Below are positions 17,274 through 26,250 of a stretch of 64,000 bases of DNA, piece by piece; position 1 is the stretch's first letter; each line of letters starts with the position of its first letter. The position numbers were made by a program, and so were the translations under genes. The notes below the pieces were generated by a model. That model was not told where the DNA came from. It did not search any database and saw nothing but the letters and a program-made list of their open reading frames with translations. Source of the DNA: Youngiibacter multivorans (GTDB taxonomy: Bacteria; Bacillota; Clostridia; Clostridiales; Clostridiaceae); the NCBI RefSeq assembly GCF_017873395.1, contig NZ_JAGGKC010000023.1, positions 1 through 64,000 of the forward strand, written 5' to 3'.

Positions 17274-19085
17274 ATGTATAAAAGAGAAGATGTAAGAAAC
17301 GTAGCAATTATCGCCCATGTCGACCACGGCAAGACTACACTGGTTGATGCTCTGCTCAGGCAGTCCAACATATTCAGGATAAATGAGAAGGTCGAGGAAA
17401 GGGTCATGGACTCTAACGACATCGAAAAGGAGAGGGGAATAACCATCCTTTCCAAGAATACTGCTGTTCACTACAAAGGCACAAGGATAAACATCGTAGA
17501 TACACCTGGTCATGCAGACTTTGGCGGAGAGGTTGAGCGAGTCCTGATGATGGTTGACTCAGTGCTTCTTGTTGTTGACGCATACGAAGGTGCAATGCCT
17601 CAGACGAAGTTCGTCCTTAAGAAGGCTCTTGAACTCGGACTCAATCCTCTTGTTGTTGTCAACAAGATAGACAGGAAGGATGCAAGGCCGCTTGAAGTAA
17701 TTGACGAAGTATTCGACCTGTTCGTGGAGCTTGGAGCAACAGACGAGCAGTGCGACTTCCCTATAATCTATGCTTCGGCAAGGGAAGGATATGCCGCGCT
17801 TGACCTTGATGATGACATGATCAGCATGATACCTCTCTTCGAGAAGATCATTGAATTCGTAAAGCCGCCTGAAGGAGACCTTGATGGTACTCTTCAGATG
17901 CTTGTGACAACCCTTGATTCAAGCGAATATGTGGGAAAGATAGCCATAGGAAAGATAATAAGGGGAAGAGCGAAACGTAACCAGCAGATAGCAATAATCA
18001 GCAAGAACGGGGATCTCAGGAAGACAACCATATCCAGCATGTATCTTTATGACGGCCTGAAGAGGGTTGAGACTGAAGAGGCTTACCTTGGAGACATAGT
18101 AGCGATCTCAGGCCTTGGTGATGTATCCATTGGAGATACTGTTGCTGATGCAAAGGATCCGGAGGCACTGCCGTTCGCGCACATAGACGAGCCTACACTA
18201 TCCATGAACTTCATGGTCAATGACTCGCCATTTGCTGGTCAGGATGGAACCTACGTGACTTCCAGGCACCTTCGCGACAGGCTCTTCAAGGAGCTTGAGA
18301 CTAACGTTTCACTTAAGGTAGTTGAGCTCAGCCCAGATTCCTATGAGGTTTCAGGAAGAGGTGAGCTTCATCTTTCCATACTCATCGAGACCATGAGAAG
18401 AGAAGGCTACGAGATGCAGGTCTCAAAGCCAAGGGTAATAATGAAGGAAGAGGACGGAAAGACTTTAGAGCCTATGGAATACCTCACAATAGATGTTCCT
18501 GAGGAGTTCATGGGACCTGTCATGGAGAAGCTCGGGCCAAGAAAGGCCGAAATGGTGAACATGACATCAGCGATAAACGGCTATACAAGACTTGAATTCG
18601 TGGTACCTTCCAGAGGACTTATAGGTTTTAGAAGTGAACTCATGACTGACACCAAAGGAAATGGTATAATGAATCATGTGTTCCATAGTTACGATAGGTA
18701 TAAGGGTGATATACCCGGAAGATCCAGGGGAAGCCTTGTAGTCTTCGAATCTGGGGAGGCAATAACTTACGGATTGTTCAATGCGCAGGAGAGAGGAAAT
18801 CTCTTTATCGGAGCTGGAGTTCCAGTATATTCAGGAATGGTATGCGGAGAGTGCTCCAGGGCAGACGATATCGAGGTCAACATATGCAAGAAGAAGCATC
18901 TGTCAAACACCAGGTCTTCAGGTTCTGACGAAGCTCTGAAGCTGGTTCCTCCAAGAGAAATGTCTCTCGAAGCCTGCCTTGAATTCATATCAGATGATGA
19001 ACTGGTGGAAGTTACACCGCTTAATATCAGGATCAGAAAGAGATATCTGGACCACCTCGAGAGGAAGAGGGCGGCCAGGAAGTAG
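17274..19085 (+). CDS. typA: Ribosome-associated GTPase TypA/BipA
   Basis: A translational GTPase of 603 aa that binds ribosomes and affects 50S assembly and stress responses (family knowledge). Visible: G1 AHVDHGKTT (residues 14-22), G2/switch ERGITILSKNT, G3 DTPGHADFGGE, G4 NKIDR, then EF-G-like domains 2, 3 and 5, and the BipA-specific C-terminal part (SRGSLVVFESG, ERGNLFIGAG). The ATG at 17274 follows GGAGG; an in-frame TTG at 17199 lies in the preceding terminator and is rejected. mltG begins 10 nt after the stop. Confidence 0.95.
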   Translation: MYKREDVRNVAIIAHVDHGKTTLVDALLRQSNIFRINEKVEERVMDSNDIEKERGITILSKNTAVHYKGTRINIVDTPGHADFGGEVERVLMMVDSVLLVVDAYEGAMPQTKFVLKKALELGLNPLVVVNKIDRKDARPLEVIDEVFDLFVELGATDEQCDFPIIYASAREGYAALDLDDDMISMIPLFEKIIEFVKPPEGDLDGTLQMLVTTLDSSEYVGKIAIGKIIRGRAKRNQQIAIISKNGDLRKTTISSMYLYDGLKRVETEEAYLGDIVAISGLGDVSIGDTVADAKDPEALPFAHIDEPTLSMNFMVNDSPFAGQDGTYVTSRHLRDRLFKELETNVSLKVVELSPDSYEVSGRGELHLSILIETMRREGYEMQVSKPRVIMKEEDGKTLEPMEYLTIDVPEEFMGPVMEKLGPRKAEMVNMTSAINGYTRLEFVVPSRGLIGFRSELMTDTKGNGIMNHVFHSYDRYKGDIPGRSRGSLVVFESGEAITYGLFNAQERGNLFIGAGVPVYSGMVCGECSRADDIEVNICKKKHLSNTRSSGSDEALKLVPPREMSLEACLEFISDDELVEVTPLNIRIRKRYLDHLERKRAARK

Positions 19086-19095
19086 GGGGATCGGA

Positions 19096-20115
19096 TTGAA
19101 GAAATTTTTGCTTGTTCTTTTGATCATCGTAGTTGTTTTTGGTGGAGCAGGTCTTTTCGGCTGGAATTATTATAACGGCATAGGTGAAAATCCTTTGAAG
19201 TCTGATTCTGATAAGGTCATAGTTACCGTTGAGAGGAATGCTACGCTTAACGGCATATTCGATGACCTGGCAAAAGCAGGAAACCTTAGAAGCCTAGTAC
19301 TCACAAAGCTTTACATGATGCAGCACCCGCTGAACACAAACATCAAGGCGGGTACATATGAGGTGCCGACTGATGCCACCCTCGAAGAGTTTGTCAAAGA
19401 GCTCAGGGAAGGCAAGAACATCAATGAGATCACAGTAACCATACCGGAAGGCTATACCATCGAAAGAATGGGCAATGTTTTCGAGGAAAAGGGGCTGTTC
19501 TCAAAGCAGGAATTCATCGATGCCGCAAAGGCCTACAAGCATCCTGACTGGATAACCAATGTGGAGTCCAGAAGGTATGCAATGGAAGGATTCCTGATGC
19601 CGGATACCTACAAGTTTGAAAAGGGGATCACGCCTGAATATGCACTGGATGTCATGCATAAGGCATTCGTGAAGAAGATGGGTGCCATACTGAAGGAACT
19701 TGGAATCAATTCACCGAACACAAGATGGAACAGGATAGTCACGATTGCTGCAATGATTGAGAGGGAAGCTGCCAATGCAGGGGAGATGCCCACCGTATCA
19801 TCTGTAATCAAGAACAGGATAGTCAAGAGGATGAGGCTGCAGATTGACGCTACGGTAGTCTATGCCCTCGGAAAGGAATCAACCGACAAGGTCACACTCG
19901 AAGACCTGAAGGTTGATTCACCATACAACACCTATGTGGTGAGCGAGCTTCCGGTCGGACCGATAGCTAACCCAGGCGAGGCGGCCATCAGGGCAGCTCT
20001 TCAGCCTGCTGACACTAACTTCATCTATTACGTGCTTGACCCGAAAGCAGATGCCCATTTCTTCACTGCAAACTACAATGAGTTCCTTGCGAAGAAGGCT
20101 GAGTTCGGCAACTAG
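19096..20115 (+). CDS. mltG: Endolytic transglycosylase MltG (YceG-like)
   Basis: A membrane-anchored murein transglycosylase that cuts nascent glycan strands. Start: TTG at 19096 after GGGGGA, giving a short basic N terminus and one transmembrane helix (residues 3-23), as usual for the family; the longer frame overlaps typA without a ribosome site. Visible: LysM-like region with AGTYEVP (85-91), PEGYT, the catalytic glutamate region MIEREAANAGEMP with E222, and the end motif NPGEAAIRAALQPA...YYVLD. It heads the mltG-trmR-trhP-udk order known from Bacillus. Confidence 0.92.
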   Translation: MKKFLLVLLIIVVVFGGAGLFGWNYYNGIGENPLKSDSDKVIVTVERNATLNGIFDDLAKAGNLRSLVLTKLYMMQHPLNTNIKAGTYEVPTDATLEEFVKELREGKNINEITVTIPEGYTIERMGNVFEEKGLFSKQEFIDAAKAYKHPDWITNVESRRYAMEGFLMPDTYKFEKGITPEYALDVMHKAFVKKMGAILKELGINSPNTRWNRIVTIAAMIEREAANAGEMPTVSSVIKNRIVKRMRLQIDATVVYALGKESTDKVTLEDLKVDSPYNTYVVSELPVGPIANPGEAAIRAALQPADTNFIYYVLDPKADAHFFTANYNEFLAKKAEFGN

Positions 20116-20130
20116 AAAAGAAGGATTGCA

Positions 20131-20775
20131 ATGGACAACATCACATACCCACACATAACTGAATATATAGAATCCCTGGTCGGTGAGACCGGACTTGGAC
20201 ATCTTGAGAAGTATGCGGAGGAAAACAGCGTCCCTATTATACAAAAGGACGCTCTTGGCCTCCTTCTCTTCATGGTAGGGATGAAACGGCCGAAAAGGCT
20301 CCTTGAGCTGGGAACAGCCATTGGATATTCTGCCATTGCCATGGCACTGGAATCGCCTGAGACAATGATTACAACGGTGGACCTGAATGCCGGCATGAAG
20401 GAAAAGGCTGAAGAAAACATAAGGGCTGCAGGTCTTTCAGACAGGATAGAGGTAGTGCTTTCGGACTGTATGGACTTCCTTAATGAAGACCATGGCAAGT
20501 TTGACCTTGTCTTCATAGACGCAAGGAAATCCCACTACATGGAGTACCTTGAGCTAAGCCTTTCATTGCTCAATGAGGATGGACTCATAATCGTTGATAA
20601 CGTCCTTTTCAGGGGCCTTGTTCCCGATGGGGAAGAATTCCCCAGGAAGTACCGTGCGACGGTATCGACACTCCGGGAATTCACAAGGACCATATCTGAA
20701 AGGGAGGACCTGTCAACCGCCATCATACCTATTGGTGACGGCGTGGCATTCATAAGGAGGAAACCAAATGTTTAA
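20131..20775 (+). CDS. trmR: tRNA 5-hydroxyuridine methyltransferase TrmR (YrrM-like)
   Basis: A 214-aa class I SAM-dependent O-methyltransferase. Visible: SAM motif LLELGTAIGYSAIAMAL (about residues 55-71), VDLNAG, the metal-site aspartate in FIDARKSHY, and VDNVLFRG. In Bacillus, TrmR methylates 5-hydroxyuridine at U34 of tRNA. This assignment is backed by the neighbouring trhP, which supplies the hydroxyl in that pathway. The stop overlaps the trhP start by 8 nt. A general catechol-type O-methyltransferase is the fallback. Confidence 0.88.
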   Translation: MDNITYPHITEYIESLVGETGLGHLEKYAEENSVPIIQKDALGLLLFMVGMKRPKRLLELGTAIGYSAIAMALESPETMITTVDLNAGMKEKAEENIRAAGLSDRIEVVLSDCMDFLNEDHGKFDLVFIDARKSHYMEYLELSLSLLNEDGLIIVDNVLFRGLVPDGEEFPRKYRATVSTLREFTRTISEREDLSTAIIPIGDGVAFIRRKPNV

Positions 20776-21988
20776 ACCGGAGCTTCTCGCCCCTGCAGGA
20801 AACCTAAGCAAGCTTAAGACTGCAGTGGACTACGGAGCGGATGCCGTGTACCTGGGTGGCAGCAGGCTTAACCTCAGGGCATTTTCCGATAATTTTACAT
20901 ACGAAGAGCTGGAGGAAGGGATCAGGTATGCCCATGACAGGGGCAGGAAGGTATACGTGACTCTTAACGTATTTCCGCACAACAGCGACATGAACGGTCT
21001 TGAGGATTACCTCAGGGAGCTTCATGCCGCGAATGTGGATGCTGCCATAGTGTCCGATCCCGGCATTATAATGACAGCAAGGCAGGTAGTACCTGAGCTT
21101 GAGCTCCATCTTTCCACGCAGGCGAACAATGTGAACTGGAGATCTGCCATATTCTGGCATTCCATGGGAATCAAGAGGATAGTCCTTGCCAGGGAGCTGA
21201 GCATGAAGGAAATCAGGGAAATCAGGGACAACATACCTGAGACACTGGATCTTGAGGCCTTCGTACATGGATCCATGTGCATGGCTTATTCAGGCAGATG
21301 CCTGCTGTCAAACTACATGACGGGCAGGGATGCAAACAGGGGCGCTTGCGCTCAGCCATGCAGGTACAAGTACCATCTGGTGGAGGAGACGAGACCCGGA
21401 GAGTACATGGAGATCATGGAGGATGACAAGGGAACCTATATAATGAACTCAAAGGACCTTTGCATGATCGAGCATATTCCTGAGCTCATGGAGTCTGGAA
21501 TAATGTCCTTCAAGATAGAAGGCAGGATGAAATCCGAATTCTATGTTGCGGCCATAGTAAAGGCTTACAGGGAAGCCATAGACAGCTACGTTGCCGACCC
21601 TGCGAACTATACCTATGACCCGGCCTGGATGGAGATGCTGTCAATGATAAGCCACAGGCAGTACTATACCGGATTCTACTTCGGGAGGGGCAACAGTCAG
21701 GTTTACGAGAGCAGCTCATATGTCAGGGACTATGACATAGTAGGTGTGGTTGCCGAGGATGCGAAGAATGGCAGATACGTTATCGGACAGAAGAACAGGG
21801 TCTATCCCGGAGACACCGTAAAGGTGCTGAGGGCAAAGGGGCCTGTAATAGATACTATAATAGATAATTTTGAGGATGAAGAAGGAAATATGATCAACGT
21901 GGCCAACAAGGCTGCCATGGTGTTTTCAGCGACCTCCACCAGTCCGCTGATGTACGGCGACATGCTGGTGCTGGAAAAGAAAGACTGA
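20768..21988 (+). CDS. trhP: U32-family protein TrhP (tRNA 5-hydroxyuridine synthesis)
   Basis: A 406-aa peptidase-U32-family protein. Visible: N-terminal ELLAPAGNLSKLK and YGADAVYLGG, the family signature EAFVHGSMCMAYSGRC, then NRGACAQPCR with the clustered cysteines, and FKIEGRMKS. Despite the name U32 peptidase, members of this class act in prephenate-dependent hydroxylation of U34 in tRNA (established in E. coli and Bacillus). It overlaps trmR, the next enzyme of that pathway. Bacillus has two subunits (YrrN/YrrO); here only one long copy is present. Confidence 0.88.
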   Translation: MFKPELLAPAGNLSKLKTAVDYGADAVYLGGSRLNLRAFSDNFTYEELEEGIRYAHDRGRKVYVTLNVFPHNSDMNGLEDYLRELHAANVDAAIVSDPGIIMTARQVVPELELHLSTQANNVNWRSAIFWHSMGIKRIVLARELSMKEIREIRDNIPETLDLEAFVHGSMCMAYSGRCLLSNYMTGRDANRGACAQPCRYKYHLVEETRPGEYMEIMEDDKGTYIMNSKDLCMIEHIPELMESGIMSFKIEGRMKSEFYVAAIVKAYREAIDSYVADPANYTYDPAWMEMLSMISHRQYYTGFYFGRGNSQVYESSSYVRDYDIVGVVAEDAKNGRYVIGQKNRVYPGDTVKVLRAKGPVIDTIIDNFEDEEGNMINVANKAAMVFSATSTSPLMYGDMLVLEKKD

Positions 21989-22008
21989 TATCTCAAGGAG
22001 TGATTGAT

Positions 22009-22626
22009 ATGAAGAAGCCTATCCTTATCGGTATAGCAGGCGGTACCGGCTCAGGCAAGAGCACCGTCGCAAGGGAAATCTTCAGGAGCTTTCCTAGTGA
22101 GAAGATCTGCATCATAATGCAGGATTCCTATTACAAGGATCAGTCAAGCCTGTCCTTCGAGGACAGGATAAGAACCAATTACGACCATCCGAACGCATTC
22201 GACACTGAGCTGCTCATAAGGCACCTCAAGGACCTTCTTGATGGCAAGAAGATCGAGAAGCCGATTTACGACTTTACTGTGCATAACAGGAAGGCTGAAG
22301 TCGAGATTGTTGAGCCAAGGGAGATAATAATCCTGGAAGGTATACTCATACTTGATGACAAGGCACTGAGGGACATGATGGACGTAAAGATATACGTAGA
22401 TACCGATGCGGACCTGCGCATCCTTAGAAGGCTCGTCAGGGACATCAGGGACAGGGGCAGGACAATGGAGTCCGTAATAGAGCAGTACCTTACGGTTGTA
22501 AGGCCCATGCATCTTCAGTTCATTGAACCGACGAAGAGGTATGCGGACCTTATAATCCCTGAGGGTGGAAAGAACAAGGTAGCCATTGACGTGCTAGTGG
22601 CTAAGATAAGACAGCATCTGGGATAA
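22009..22626 (+). CDS. udk: Uridine kinase
   Basis: Phosphorylates uridine and cytidine in pyrimidine salvage. A 205-aa P-loop kinase. Visible: GIAGGTGSGKST (residues 8-19), DSYYKD, YDHPNAFD with the base-binding region, YDFTVHNR, and RRLVRDIRDRGR as the LID-like arginine segment. The ATG at 22009 follows AAGGAG with good spacing; a GTG nine bases earlier would overlap the ribosome site. It ends the mltG-trmR-trhP-udk group and is followed by a terminator. Confidence 0.94.
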   Translation: MKKPILIGIAGGTGSGKSTVAREIFRSFPSEKICIIMQDSYYKDQSSLSFEDRIRTNYDHPNAFDTELLIRHLKDLLDGKKIEKPIYDFTVHNRKAEVEIVEPREIIILEGILILDDKALRDMMDVKIYVDTDADLRILRRLVRDIRDRGRTMESVIEQYLTVVRPMHLQFIEPTKRYADLIIPEGGKNKVAIDVLVAKIRQHLG

Positions 22627-22630
22627 GGTG

Positions 22631-22670
22631 CATCACCATGACTTAAAAGGCATAACCATGACTTAAAGGG
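22631..22670 (+). repeat. Tandem 20-bp direct repeat after udk
   Basis: CATCACCATGACTTAAAAGG and CATAACCATGACTTAAAGGG lie head to tail between the udk stop and the terminator stem, differing at two positions. Looks like a small slippage duplication. Confidence 0.7.
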
Positions 22671-22691
22671 GCATTTTCATGCCTCTTTTTC
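22667..22691 (+). terminator. Terminator after udk
   Basis: AGGGGCAT / ATGCCTCT (one wobble pair) with loop TTTC, then TTTTTC. Confidence 0.75.
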
Positions 22692-22742
22692 TTATGTATA
22701 AAACCTTGGAATTGTGGGATAATATAAGTGGAGGTGAAGAAC

Positions 22743-23501
22743 ATGAAAGTTGGGCTTCTGGGAAGAAACATATCGTATTCAAGGTCTCCTGAGATCCATA
22801 ACAGCTGGTACAAGGAAAGGCATATTCCGCTGAGCTATTCGATATTCGACGTGAAGAGGGATGACATACCGTCATTCATAGAATCACTCGAGAGGGAAGG
22901 CATCATCGGGTTCAACGTAACGGTTCCGTACAAGGAGCATATAATGGGCTTTATTCATGAGCTCCATTCTGAGGCTCTTGAGGTCGGGGCTGTGAACACG
23001 GTGGTCGTGAAGAATGGAAGAAGAATCGGATATTGTACCGATGTCCACGGATTCGAGAGATCACTGGCTGATAGCAGTCTTAATTTCAAGGGTAAAAAGG
23101 TACTTATCCTCGGCAGCGGAGGAGCTGCCAGGGCAGTGTACACAGCATTTAAGCATATGGGAGCCGAAATCCACATGGCATTCAGGTCAGAGGAAAAGAA
23201 GGTCCAATTCCCTGAGTCAAAGTCGTTCATGTCCCTTGAGGAGGCAGGCGACATATCGGGGTATTCAATGGTCGTAAACTGCACAAAGCTCGGGAACATC
23301 AACGACGACAGGTCTCCGATAGAAATAACCGGATACTCGCCAGAAACAATACTCTATGACCTTAATTACGAGCCAAAGTACTCCACATTCCTGAGGAAGG
23401 GAAAGGAGCTTGGCCTTAGGGTTATCAACGGTGAAAGCATGCTGAGGAACCAGGCCATGAAATCAATCGAGATATGGACAGACGCGTTGAAGCAGTCCTG
23501 A
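22743..23501 (+). CDS. aroE: Shikimate dehydrogenase
   Basis: NADPH-dependent reduction of 3-dehydroshikimate, fourth step of the shikimate pathway. 252 aa. Visible: substrate motif SYSRSPEIHN (residues 12-21), NVTVPYK with the catalytic lysine, GAVNTVV, the nucleotide-binding GSGGAARAV, VNCTKLG and NGESMLRNQA. The ATG at 22743 follows GGAGGTG. The normal S-x-S-x-P opening and catalytic K are kept, so it should be active. Its 3' end overlaps the next gene by 28 nt, an unusual partner for an aromatic biosynthesis gene. Confidence 0.9.
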   Translation: MKVGLLGRNISYSRSPEIHNSWYKERHIPLSYSIFDVKRDDIPSFIESLEREGIIGFNVTVPYKEHIMGFIHELHSEALEVGAVNTVVVKNGRRIGYCTDVHGFERSLADSSLNFKGKKVLILGSGGAARAVYTAFKHMGAEIHMAFRSEEKKVQFPESKSFMSLEEAGDISGYSMVVNCTKLGNINDDRSPIEITGYSPETILYDLNYEPKYSTFLRKGKELGLRVINGESMLRNQAMKSIEIWTDALKQS

Positions 23502-24427
23502 ATGCCGCAAGGGCAGGAGAGGCGTCGGATATAATCCTCAAGGAGGGTGAAATCGCCGCATACAGGATAAATGGAAGGCTCGAAGCCTGCGGAGTCCCGA
23601 TAGACTCAAGCTTCATGGATGAGCTGTTCAGGAACCTTGCGAATGCTTCGGCATTTTATCCGGGGCTCCCTCCAAGTGTTGACCTGGCCTTCGAGTGCAG
23701 AGGAAGATACAGGGCGAACCTGTTCACAGCTGAAGGAAGGAAATGCGCTGTCCTGAGAGTGATAAGGGACAGGGTGGGCAGCCTTGAGGAACTGGGCCTT
23801 CCTGAGATGCTGGTTGAAAGGATAGCCAGGAGGAAAGGATTGTCCCTTGTCATAGGTAAGACAGGCTCCGGAAAGTCCACGACACTTGCTGCTATTACGC
23901 AGGAGATTTTGAAAAGAGAGGATGCCCATGTGGTCACTCTCGAAGACCCGGTCGAGTTCCGTCTGCAAAGCAAGCGGGGTACTGCAACGCAAAGGGAGCT
24001 CGGCCGGGATTTTTCATCCTTTGAAGATGGCATATACCAGGCGCTCAGGCAGAGCCCTGACTTCATAGTAATTGGCGAGATTAGGAACCTTTCCTCTCTC
24101 AAGGCGGCACTGACTGCCGCGGAAGCCGGTCACGGGATAATTGGAACGATCCATTCATCGGGTGCGTCAAGGACGCTTACAAGGATGCTCGCCATGATTC
24201 CGGAAGCAGAGAAGGAATTTGCCAGGTTCCAGATTTCAAGTGTCCTGAATTTCATGCTGTCTCAGCAGCTTGAATACAGTGAAAGCGGACCTTCCCTTGA
24301 CTATGAGCTGCTTCTTAATGTGCCGTCAGTGGAGAACACAATACGGGAAGGACGAATAAATCAGTTGGATAACCTTATTTTCCTTGGTGAAAAGCTTGGT
24401 ATGAAGAGATTTTCATCCTCTACCTGA
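23474..24427 (+). CDS. PilT-like secretion/pilus retraction ATPase
   Basis: A 317-aa ATPase of the PilT/GspE superfamily. Visible: Walker A GKTGSGKST (128-136), Asp box LEDPVEF, Walker B-like FIVIGEIRN, His box GIIGTIHSSGASRT, and a C-terminal NTIREGRINQLDN resembling the end of PilT (AIREGK..Q). It is somewhat shorter than typical PilT (about 345 aa), mainly at the N terminus. The start overlaps aroE, so they are translated together. It may drive retraction of the pilus whose assembly genes begin at 61 kb (inference). Confidence 0.85.
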   Translation: MDRRVEAVLNAARAGEASDIILKEGEIAAYRINGRLEACGVPIDSSFMDELFRNLANASAFYPGLPPSVDLAFECRGRYRANLFTAEGRKCAVLRVIRDRVGSLEELGLPEMLVERIARRKGLSLVIGKTGSGKSTTLAAITQEILKREDAHVVTLEDPVEFRLQSKRGTATQRELGRDFSSFEDGIYQALRQSPDFIVIGEIRNLSSLKAALTAAEAGHGIIGTIHSSGASRTLTRMLAMIPEAEKEFARFQISSVLNFMLSQQLEYSESGPSLDYELLLNVPSVENTIREGRINQLDNLIFLGEKLGMKRFSSST

Positions 24428-24518
24428 TATTCTTTAAACAAATTTAAACATTTCTTAATCAGGAGGCAGACCTTTATAGGCTATCATTTATGGAGAGCTA
24501 CTATGGAGGTGCATGCTT

Positions 24519-25808
24519 ATGCTTCTGAATCTAATATATGTTTTATTCAAGGCGGTGGGCCTTATTGCTGCCGCTCTTTCCATATATCATCTTAGTGTAT
24601 CCCTTTTCGGGACATACAGGAAGAACAGGGGCAAGAGGTATGAGCCCAATAAGTCTTTCGCAGTGCTTATTGCCGCACATAATGAGGCGGCTGTCGTCGG
24701 AAATGTAGTGAAAAGCGTCAATGAGATGAATTATCCTAAAGAGCTTTTTGATGTGTTTGTGATTGCAGACAACTGCACCGATAATACGGCAGCAATAGCA
24801 AGGGATGCCGGAGCAAAGGTCCATGTGCGTGAGAACAGGAAGGAAAAGGGAAAGGGCTTTGCCCTTGACTGGTTCTTCGACAGGCTGTTCAAGCTTGACA
24901 GGGACTACGACGCTGTCGTAGTGCTGGATGCTGACAACCTTGTTTCAAGGAATTTCCTATTTGAAATGAATGACCATCTGATGAGAGGCTATCATGCTGT
25001 TCAGGGATATCTTGATTCGAAGAATCCTTTCGATACTGCGATAACCGCATCATACTCCCTTGAATTCTGGATATCCAACAGGATGTTGAAGCTGTCAAGG
25101 CACAATCTCGGTTTGTCCTCACAGATCAGCGGCACAGGCTTTGCTGTAGACACTATGATACTCAGGAAATACGGCTGGAAGGCGAACTGCCTCGTTGAAG
25201 ACCTTGAATTCACCTGCAAGCTGATACTTAACGGCTATAAGGTCGGATGGGCCCACGATGCAGTCATATATGATGAAAAGCCACTTACACTAAAGCAGTC
25301 CGTAGCTCAGAGAAGAAGATGGATGCAGGGATATGCAGACGTATTCTCAAGGTATTTCCTTCAGCTCATGAAGAAGGCGATAAAGGATAAGGATCTTGCA
25401 GCCTTTGACTGCGCCCTTTATTCCGCTCAGCCATACTACCTGATACTAATCGGACTTAACCTTGTAAACATGTATGTGCTTAACATCGGAGTTGCATACG
25501 CCAAGGCAGCCGAAATGTACCTGGACTTCAGGGCTGGAACAGTGGGGCCGATAATGTGGCTGCTGATTGTTTACGCTGTCATCCAGACAGCATACTTCCC
25601 GTATCTTATGTACCTTGATGGAAAACTGAACCTGAAGTCGATCCTCAGCTTCATTGTATTCCCGTTCTACTCGCTGACCTGGATACCTGTTGCGATTCTT
25701 GGGATCATACACAAGGACTCCAAGGAATGGGTGCATACCAAGCATGTAAGGAGCCTCGACCTGAAGCAGGTTGAAGAGAAGATCGTAAAGAGAAAAGAGA
25801 TGCTATAA
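24519..25808 (+). CDS. Membrane-bound processive family 2 glycosyltransferase
   Basis: A 429-aa GT2 enzyme with a hydrophobic N-terminal helix (about 2-25), a cytoplasmic GT-A domain (AAHNEAAVVGN, ADNCTDNT, DADN as the D-x-D metal site, VEDLEF as catalytic region), the Q-R-R-R-W motif typical of processive synthases, and three or four C-terminal membrane helices (about 300-410). Such enzymes extend polysaccharides such as cellulose, hyaluronan or poly-GlcNAc; the product here is unknown. The ATG at 24519 has GGAGGT 8 nt upstream; an ATG six bases earlier is too close. Monocistronic, ending at a strong terminator. Confidence 0.87.
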   Translation: MLLNLIYVLFKAVGLIAAALSIYHLSVSLFGTYRKNRGKRYEPNKSFAVLIAAHNEAAVVGNVVKSVNEMNYPKELFDVFVIADNCTDNTAAIARDAGAKVHVRENRKEKGKGFALDWFFDRLFKLDRDYDAVVVLDADNLVSRNFLFEMNDHLMRGYHAVQGYLDSKNPFDTAITASYSLEFWISNRMLKLSRHNLGLSSQISGTGFAVDTMILRKYGWKANCLVEDLEFTCKLILNGYKVGWAHDAVIYDEKPLTLKQSVAQRRRWMQGYADVFSRYFLQLMKKAIKDKDLAAFDCALYSAQPYYLILIGLNLVNMYVLNIGVAYAKAAEMYLDFRAGTVGPIMWLLIVYAVIQTAYFPYLMYLDGKLNLKSILSFIVFPFYSLTWIPVAILGIIHKDSKEWVHTKHVRSLDLKQVEEKIVKRKEML

Positions 25809-25815
25809 CATTGTT

Positions 25816-25861
25816 AAAAGGAATACCGTACTGGACATTTTTCCAGTACGGTATTCCTTTT
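25816..25861. terminator. Strong bidirectional terminator between the GT2 gene and split yafQ
   Basis: A 19-bp perfect stem (25816-25834 with 25843-25861) and an 8-nt loop. The stem starts with AAAA and ends with TTTT, so it can serve both strands. It overlaps the yafQ stop codon by two bases. Confidence 0.85.
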
Positions 25862-26054
25862 ATTTTCCAAACAGGTCGCTATGAGAACCTGTTCGTGTCA
25901 GTGTCAAAATCAGGACATCTTCATAAACTCTGTAGACCAGCAGCCAATCAGGCTGAATGTGGCATTCCCGGAATCCTACCCAGCCAACGAAAAGAGGGTG
26001 GTCCTTGTTATTTTCAGGCAATGACTCGCCAATTGACAATATTGTAATTACCTC
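25860..26054 (-). pseudogene. yafQ: yafQ toxin, C-terminal part (interrupted gene)
   Basis: Read on the minus strand, 65 codons encode the C-terminal two thirds of a YafQ-type mRNA interferase. They begin E-V-I-T-I-L-S and include DHPLFVGWVG, RECHIQPDW and RTGSHSDLFG. The known catalytic set of YafQ (two central histidines, Asp, final His and Phe) appears intact. The part has no start codon or ribosome site because an IS element separates it from its N-terminal part at 27737-27832. Joined at the element ends, the two parts make an uninterrupted 96-aa protein in frame. Confidence 0.9.
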
Positions 26055-26250
26055 TTGAACCTCTCATGACTAAAGTCACGAGATTCTTGGGAACAGAGCA
26101 TACTTACCGGTTTATTTCTTTGCCGACAGAGGTTTCTCTTGTTGACCAAGCTATCCCCGCAATTCCTGCGGTTCCTGTTGCTTCTGTATTGCTAATACAC
26201 TGGAGTCAGAGCTCTTATCCTGAGTCCTTCAGCAAGGATATTTCTTGCTG
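26055..26250 (-). ncRNA. Predicted omegaRNA (right-end RNA) region of TnpB
   Basis: In known tnpB elements the guide RNA scaffold overlaps the 3' end of tnpB and runs to the right end; the guide is the flanking DNA just beyond. Here 137 nt lie between the tnpB stop and the right end. They contain the terminal hairpin CTCGTGAC-TTTA-GTCATGAG. The following minus-strand flank GAGGTAATTACAATATTG (plus 26054 downward) would be the guide. The boundaries are inferred, not seen. Confidence 0.5.
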
